64,000 nucleotides of DNA, taken from Hemibagrus wyckioides. Lineage: Eukaryota > Chordata > Actinopteri > Siluriformes > Bagridae. Shown here piece by piece: positions 58,121 through 64,000 of this stretch (position 1 is its first letter; each line of letters opens with the position of its first letter). The DNA is taken from NCBI RefSeq assembly GCF_019097595.1, contig NC_080716.1, positions 6,932,140-6,996,139 on the forward strand, written 5' to 3'. The notes beneath the pieces were generated by a model. That model ran no database searches and was not told the origin of the DNA. It saw only the letters and a program-made list of their open reading frames with translations. The position numbers were made by a program, and so were the translations under genes.

Positions 58121-58330
58121 TGATGTCACAGGTTCCCTTTTGATTCTCGTTCCTCTTTGGGTTTCTTGAGTTATTTCTTGCCACTGTCTCCTCTGGCTTG
58201 CTCATTGCAGATAAAGTTAAATATGTATTTGGATTTCTGTTAGTGTCTAGTGTCAGGGTCTGTTGTTAAAAGTTCGTTGTAAAATAAATTAAAGTTTAGA
58301 TGATTATGACAGCATTAATTGGGATTACTC
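58121..58330 (+). mobile_element. L2/CR1-type LINE 3'-UTR fragment
   Basis: Contains gggtttcttgagttatttct, ttgccactgtctcctctggc, ttgctcattg and a degraded form of the terminal block around gttgttaaaagttcg, all part of the 3' UTR of a LINE family common in fish. Confidence 0.5.
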
Positions 58331-59439
58331 TGAAAATAATTAAGACTTTATGAACAAAGTGTATTTCCACAAAGACCAGTCACTTTAATAGGAACACCTA
58401 TACACCTGCACATTTATGCAGTTACGGCAAAATTCATAACATCATGCAGATACAGGTTAATGGTTTCAGGTAAATTTTACACCAAGATATAATAATACAT
58501 GGAAAAGTGTAATCTCTGTGGCATGGATCTTGTTGCCACATTGGCTGGTTTGAGTATTTTAAAATGGATCTCCTGGCATTTTTTTCAAAAGTCTTTAAAT
58601 TTACAAAGAATGTAAGCAGAGGATCTGCAGACCAAAATACCTTGTTAATGAGAGGGGTCAGAGGACCAGACTGGCCTGAGCTGACAGGAAGATTATAGCA
58701 CCTCAAAAATACTCTACAACCATGCTTGAAGGAAAAAAAAAACATCTCAGAACTCATCAGACCTTGAAGTGATACCTTTTATCTATAACCGTCTAGTTTG
58801 GGTGAACCTATGCCCATGATGGCCTCAGATTCTTCATCTTTGCTGATGAGTGGAACCTGATGTTATTCACTGCTGTATTTCATTCACCCGAAGGTGAGCT
58901 GTTTTGTGCTGATGTGCTTTTCTGCTCGATATTCTAAACAAGTTAATATATCTTCTTGGCAGGACAAACCATTTTCATCTGATCTTTTATATATAGCATA
59001 TAGCTTTCATTTCCTGATCTAGATCTTACATCTAGAGGTGTAAAATAACATACCCATTTGGTGGTATCCCTTTGCTGGTAATAAGTAAATGCACAAAAAC
59101 AATACCAATATCTGCATCTGGCCCATTGACATAAACAAACATTCTTCTTTTGTGTTGCTTTTCCAGGCTTGTCCAGCCATGTATTCAATCTGCATGCTAC
59201 AGTGCACTTCTACAACTCAACAGAAAACAAAGTACTTGCAACTTTCACTCCAACGTTATCAGCCTGACATTTTTGCCCATTTCTCAGCTTAGAAATGGAA
59301 TGCTTTTCATGCTGGCTTATCCTTTTTAACAATAAATGCAGTATTCACAGATACATTTATTGTTTAGAGACATTTACATTTTTAATGCTAAAAATATTTA
59401 AGTTCTGTAAAAGTACCGACTCATAATTGCTCTTTCTGG

Positions 59440-59520
59440 TGTCACTCAAAAGAGGATGGGTTCTGAGACTTCTGAGACTGGTTCCTCTAAAAAGAGTTTC
59501 GTCCTCTTGTCAGGTCTGTG
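59440..59520 (+). mobile_element. LINE 3'-UTR fragment
   Basis: ggtgtcactcaaaagaggat and gactggttcctct correspond to the same LINE 3' UTR block seen at 61318 and, reversed, at 39150-39260. Confidence 0.45.
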
Positions 59521-61059
59521 TACTTTTGTGTTCATTCAGTTTTCTATTTTTAAATCTGAATCAAATTTGAGATAAGATACCTGTTTGGTTTCATATTCAT
59601 AATAATAAATACAGCAAAGATTAAAGGCTTCATTTTACTTTCACAAAATGATTACTTTTAATGACAAAAACAACAATAATAATAATAATAATAATTTTGA
59701 GTTTGTCATAGACAATGTTCCTGTTATAATGCAGAATACTATATTTTGTTTTATATATTACACATATAATATAATATTATTTATTACACATATAACACAT
59801 CAAGCTTTTGAAGCTTTTTAATGTTGATTGAATAATGTCGATTGTACAGAAAATGTGAGTCGTCAGGAAAGAGGAGTCAGTGTTTCAGGATCTATGTAAA
59901 ATGAAAATGCATTTTTTTGTCTTAGTAACACCAAGAAAAAGCTATAAAATAAAGTCTGGGGAGAGACTGTATAAACTTCCTTGCAGGAAAACCTGTCCTT
60001 TACAAAGCGCTTACTTTTTCATCAATGTTAAATCCATGTCTCCTAACAGAAAACTAAACCATATATGATTACTCTCGTGATTGGTTTCTTTGTTGTGTCT
60101 GCCATGTAAAGTCCCTTTGAAGAATATGTTATTATAGAAATGATAACTAATTGTTTATTTCTTTGTGGTAAAATTTGTTTTATGTAAAGTTTTCATAAAT
60201 TCATATGTATTCATTTGTAAATTCATAAATTTATGAATTTATTGCACATGTTGTAATGGGTCACGGTTTAAGGGGGCGAAGAAGAGTCTGATGCTAGTGA
60301 TCCGGAGTAGCCACAGGATAGCCAGTTTAGCAAAGAAAAGACGAAAACATGGGTGTGTTGGGATTTCAAGATGGTACACGGAAAGTTCAGAAAAGAAAAG
60401 AAGAGACTGGTAATTAGTTCCAGCAACACATAATACTGCTTTTCTTTAGTAGACAAATGAAATTCTAGTCTACATAACAAAAGGTAGTGCCACCTTGTGG
60501 CGTCATTTGGCATTACTTTATATCCACATTGCTAAGCTTTTGTCTGTTAAATTTATGATTCTCTCTCTTATTTTTCAAGAAATAAATACACAAAATGACA
60601 AACCAAGACAGAGAACCAGAAACAATTGAATATATTCTGGAAATTTCTTCCACTGAAAGCTGAGCTAATATTTCAGAAATTAGGATCACTGGTGCTACAA
60701 GTAATGTAGAGTAAGGGACAGTGTATAAAAAGTGGCTGATATGGGTGGATAATGTAAGATTATAGCAGTCTATAACAGTAAACCACCATTGACTAGGGCA
60801 GGTGATCTTCAGTGGAGAATTTTACAAGGTGCTATAGTCAGAAATGCTATCCTGCTATAAGTGTTCATTTTCCAGAGATTCTATATCATTGTTTAAACTG
60901 TGACAGATTCATCTCTGATTTTCTAAATGTTTTTTTAAATTTTATTTTTGTGGGTATGTTGTTCTAAACAACATTTTATACTTGGATTCTAATATAGTTT
61001 AATAAGAAAACACAAGTGTCATCTGAATTTTATCACAGGCCAAGCATCCTGATACCTGA
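59521..61059. other. No gene recognised
   Basis: AT-rich DNA with a short AAT run near 59675-59695. No exon or repeat I can support. Confidence 0.45.
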
Positions 61060-62065
61060 ATGAAACTGCTCACTGCTGCTGAAGATGGCGTCACATAGAC
61101 AGATTAAAGATACATGGGACTTCTGTGGATGATACCACTTAGAAAACCATAACGATTCTTCTGAGTTTAGGACTGTCGTAATTGACATTTATCACAGTTA
61201 ATAACTTCGACAAGACAGTCTTCATGTAATGACAACCTGAATCACCTGGTTACACGATTTGCACTTTTGACTAAATTATACACAATTATAGAAGGGAAAT
61301 TATTTATAATCACACTCTCCAGTGTCGCCCAAATGTGGAGTCTGGTTCCTCTCAAGGTTTCTTCTCATATCATTACTAATTAAATTTAATTAAATATTTG
61401 ATGGTTCTTTGTTCTCTGTCCTTGAGTAAGAATGTTGTGACATTTTGTGGGTTTTTATTTCTTAAGAAATAGAAAAGAGAATCTTAAAAAACATTAACTA
61501 TGTTCCACATAGTGACAGACACTGGGAATTACGTAGTGCAGATAAACATAAAGGTAGGTAGTTGTACTGTATGGATCCCATTAAAGAAACTATGGCAAAA
61601 CACAAAGACAGACACAGTTCAGGATCAATCCTAGGAGCTCAGATCTGTAAAACATTAACGTTACCAATCCACCAGTTGTGAAAAAGCACTCATATGGTGT
61701 ACATCAAGAGAAAAATAAAAAAGAGAAATAAAACCTAAATTACTTTCAGGTTTTCAGCCAACAGTATCAGGATGTTTTTTTTTTTCAGTCAGTCTGCTAC
61801 AGGTGTGTTTATTACAAATATCACAAACATCCATAATTTTGAGTTCATTATTGTCTGTACTTAATTTATACCCTATACCTGACTATATACAGTTGTAGAA
61901 AGGACAATATTTATAGTTACTTGCCACTGTTGGCTTGCTCATTAGGTATACATGTAAATTTAATTTAAGACTTCATAATTTTTATTCTAAAATTCTATAT
62001 TCTGTAAAGCTGCTTTGATACAATGTCCACTGTTAAAAGTGCTATACACATCAAATTGAATTTCT
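61060..62065 (+). mobile_element. LINE 3'-UTR remnant, in two pieces
   Basis: First piece 61060-61440 with tgtcgcccaaatgtggagtc and ggttcctctcaaggtttctt; second piece 61850-62065 with ttgccactgttggcttgctc and the terminal ctgtaaagctgctttgatac, gttaaaagtgctatacacat, ending in a GAATT-type tail. About 410 bp of other sequence separates them. No coding part remains. Confidence 0.6.
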
Positions 62066-64000
62066 GTGCTGATATATTACTATTTGCTACACATCAAGAG
62101 GCAGAAAAACAAATTCATATTTATAATATTTTATTAACGAGTACAAAACGTATTAAAAAGGAATTATACAGCACGTTTAAGTCAAACTAGAGCTAATTTA
62201 ATTAGTCACATTAGTATCCAAGGTTATTCAATTGTAAGTTTCAGGCTATTACAGAGGCATATACAGTTTTTCCACACATCCATCTTCTTACAACATCACG
62301 TTTATCTTTAGCACATGCAACATCCATTCTCTCAGTAAACAGCAAAAGCCAGGAAGGAAGAGAACACACAATTGTTCCATCTCCTCTCATCTATAGTCAG
62401 AAACTACATTAGGCATGATGACCAAAAGAAGCCATAATGACATAATGAAGAAATGACAGCATTAATAATTAACTGGATAATTCATTTAATAATGATAGGA
62501 TCATTCATAATAATAAATCTGAACTGCCAAGAGCACTGCCACACTGATTTGTTATACACAAAGTCCAGTCAATGGATTGGAACAAATGTAATGAAATTAA
62601 AAAAAGTCTAGCCTTACGATGGACAAATATGAAATGGAAGTGTGCTGCTGTTCTTTAATTCAGTTAGTTACATTGACATTTGGCAATGGTTTAACAAAAC
62701 AGAAAAGGCTTATTAGAGAGTGACTGGTCAATATGACAGGGGCTGCTGAACTGAATCATGAGTCCTGGACTGAGAAGGTTCTTGCTAATCCAAAACAAGA
62801 TGAAATCTGTTTTTATTTTATAACTGCAAAACATTGTTATAATTGTTAACTATAATAATTAATAATCAGTTATAAGAGCTGATTGGGAACTGGTAGCTAT
62901 TGGTAATGTAGCTATTATACTTGTCCTGACATTTTCACTAATGTTCAAATTCTATGAATAAGAATGAAGGAAGGCACAAAGTGCATGTCTCCAAATATGT
63001 GTTATAGTAATATTGAACCTGTATTAAAAATCAGAATTCTTTCTACAAATAAAGGGCAAAGAACATGATGAAAAAGGCTTGTGAGTCTAAAAAGTGTGAG
63101 CAGAACAAAAAAACTATTTCTTTCATAATGACTGAACAAAAACAACAACAATGAGAATATTTTGTGTACCTGAAATTCCACAATCCAGGACAAATAAGCT
63201 TAAGAAAGTACTATTATAATAACTTTCTTTCTTAAAACACTATTAAAAGATATGAACAAATCAGTAGTTATTTTGAATTTGAATTACATATAAACTTCTA
63301 ATCAAATGTTCTAATAGTTTAGCTTTAGTAAAATGGTCTGTATATAATTAATTTGTTATTAAATAATGTCTTATAAATAGGTTTTAGATAATAGAGATGA
63401 TTAATAATACATGATTGTATGCAATGCTATCATATTCTGATCATTTGTACAGAAAATGTAGAGGTTTATTTACTGATATATAACAAACCTTTAGAAACTT
63501 TTAGCCATATATGAACAGATTTCACTTTAGGCACTTTGAAAAGGTCTGTGTAATTACTCATCATTTTATACATTTGTTAACAAAATGTTTAGTCCCTTAC
63601 ATATAGCCATCTGTTACAAAACATTATACTTCAGTGATGATATTTCTGATTGATCAGAACAGAAGGTGTCGATAAATTTTCTGTAACAGCAGCTCTGACA
63701 GTAGTTCTGGCTACAAGAAAAAGCACAGGTTCGGACACATTCTAATACATTAATATTACTATAGTAATAGCTAATTTACAGTGGATGGTGGACACCCTGA
63801 ATCCAAATAATTGAAGACTTAATTGTAAAAATCAGTCAAAAATGTACTACTATTTAGCAAAGAAATGCATAATCAATAATATGATGATGCTTTTTGTATA
63901 GATACATTTGTTAGCATTTACAGAAAGAGTCTTGAGTAACATTCTGTTAAGTTTTTTTTGCAATGGGAATGTGTTCGGGAATGAGGAGTTTTTTTGGTTT
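62066..64000. other. No gene recognised; possible 3' UTR territory of a minus-strand gene
   Basis: AT-rich, no coding exon found on either strand. Conserved synteny predicts tnr (minus strand) to the right of KIAA0040, and its 3' UTR could reach in here, for instance with the minus-strand AATAAA-like word near 62130, but the sequence alone does not show it. Confidence 0.3.

Overview
The window is animal, almost certainly bony-fish, genomic DNA: AT-rich, intron-bearing, rich in microsatellites and packed with typical teleost transposons (RTE and L2 LINEs, tRNA-derived SINEs with an L2-type tail, several Tc1/mariner elements, a hAT element). Nothing points to bacteria, plasmids, CRISPR or viruses. 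I cannot name the species.

Two genes are well supported. The first is a tenascin on the + strand, coding from 20992 to 42227 in 15 coding exons. It has a signal peptide, a Cys-rich/heptad N-terminus, 3.5 EGF repeats, six fibronectin type III (FNIII) repeats and a C-terminal fibrinogen-like domain, 1013 residues by my count. The repeat count and the near-identical FNIII units fit tenascin-W/N (tnn, tnw). The second is a small single-exon minus-strand gene at 46071-46406, a homologue of human KIAA0040. In human chromosome 1q25 the order TNN(+), KIAA0040(-), TNR(-) is known, so this is conserved synteny; tnr would be expected beyond 64000.

Layout: 1-4.9 kb, decayed L2/CR1-type LINE pieces in both orientations. 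4.94-10.21 kb, a near full-length RTE-clade LINE (minus) with a 19-bp target duplication, split by a 5'-truncated L2 LINE (plus) with its own 9-bp duplication. 10.6-13.6 kb, Tc1 debris and a three-layer nest (LINE, LINE, DD34E Tc1). 13.6-21 kb, no gene, with a candidate tnn promoter near 17.6 kb. 21-42.2 kb, tnn, whose introns hold a Tc1 relic, a DD36E mariner-type relic, a SINE, a fossil FNIII exon and a LINE relic with an ORF1 esterase remnant. 42.2-46 kb, the gap between the convergent genes, with a foldback. 46-53.5 kb, KIAA0040 and a doubtful four-exon candidate gene. 53.6-56.7 kb, a hAT element carrying a nested DD36E element. 56.7-64 kb, Tc1, SINE and LINE-tail debris without a recognised gene.

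I found no convincing novel biological system. The most useful observations are the nested insertions with readable duplications, the history of FNIII exon gain and loss in tnn, and the weakly supported candidate gene at 47.2-50.2 kb. All exon boundaries and identities were read by eye from splice signals, phase and protein similarity.
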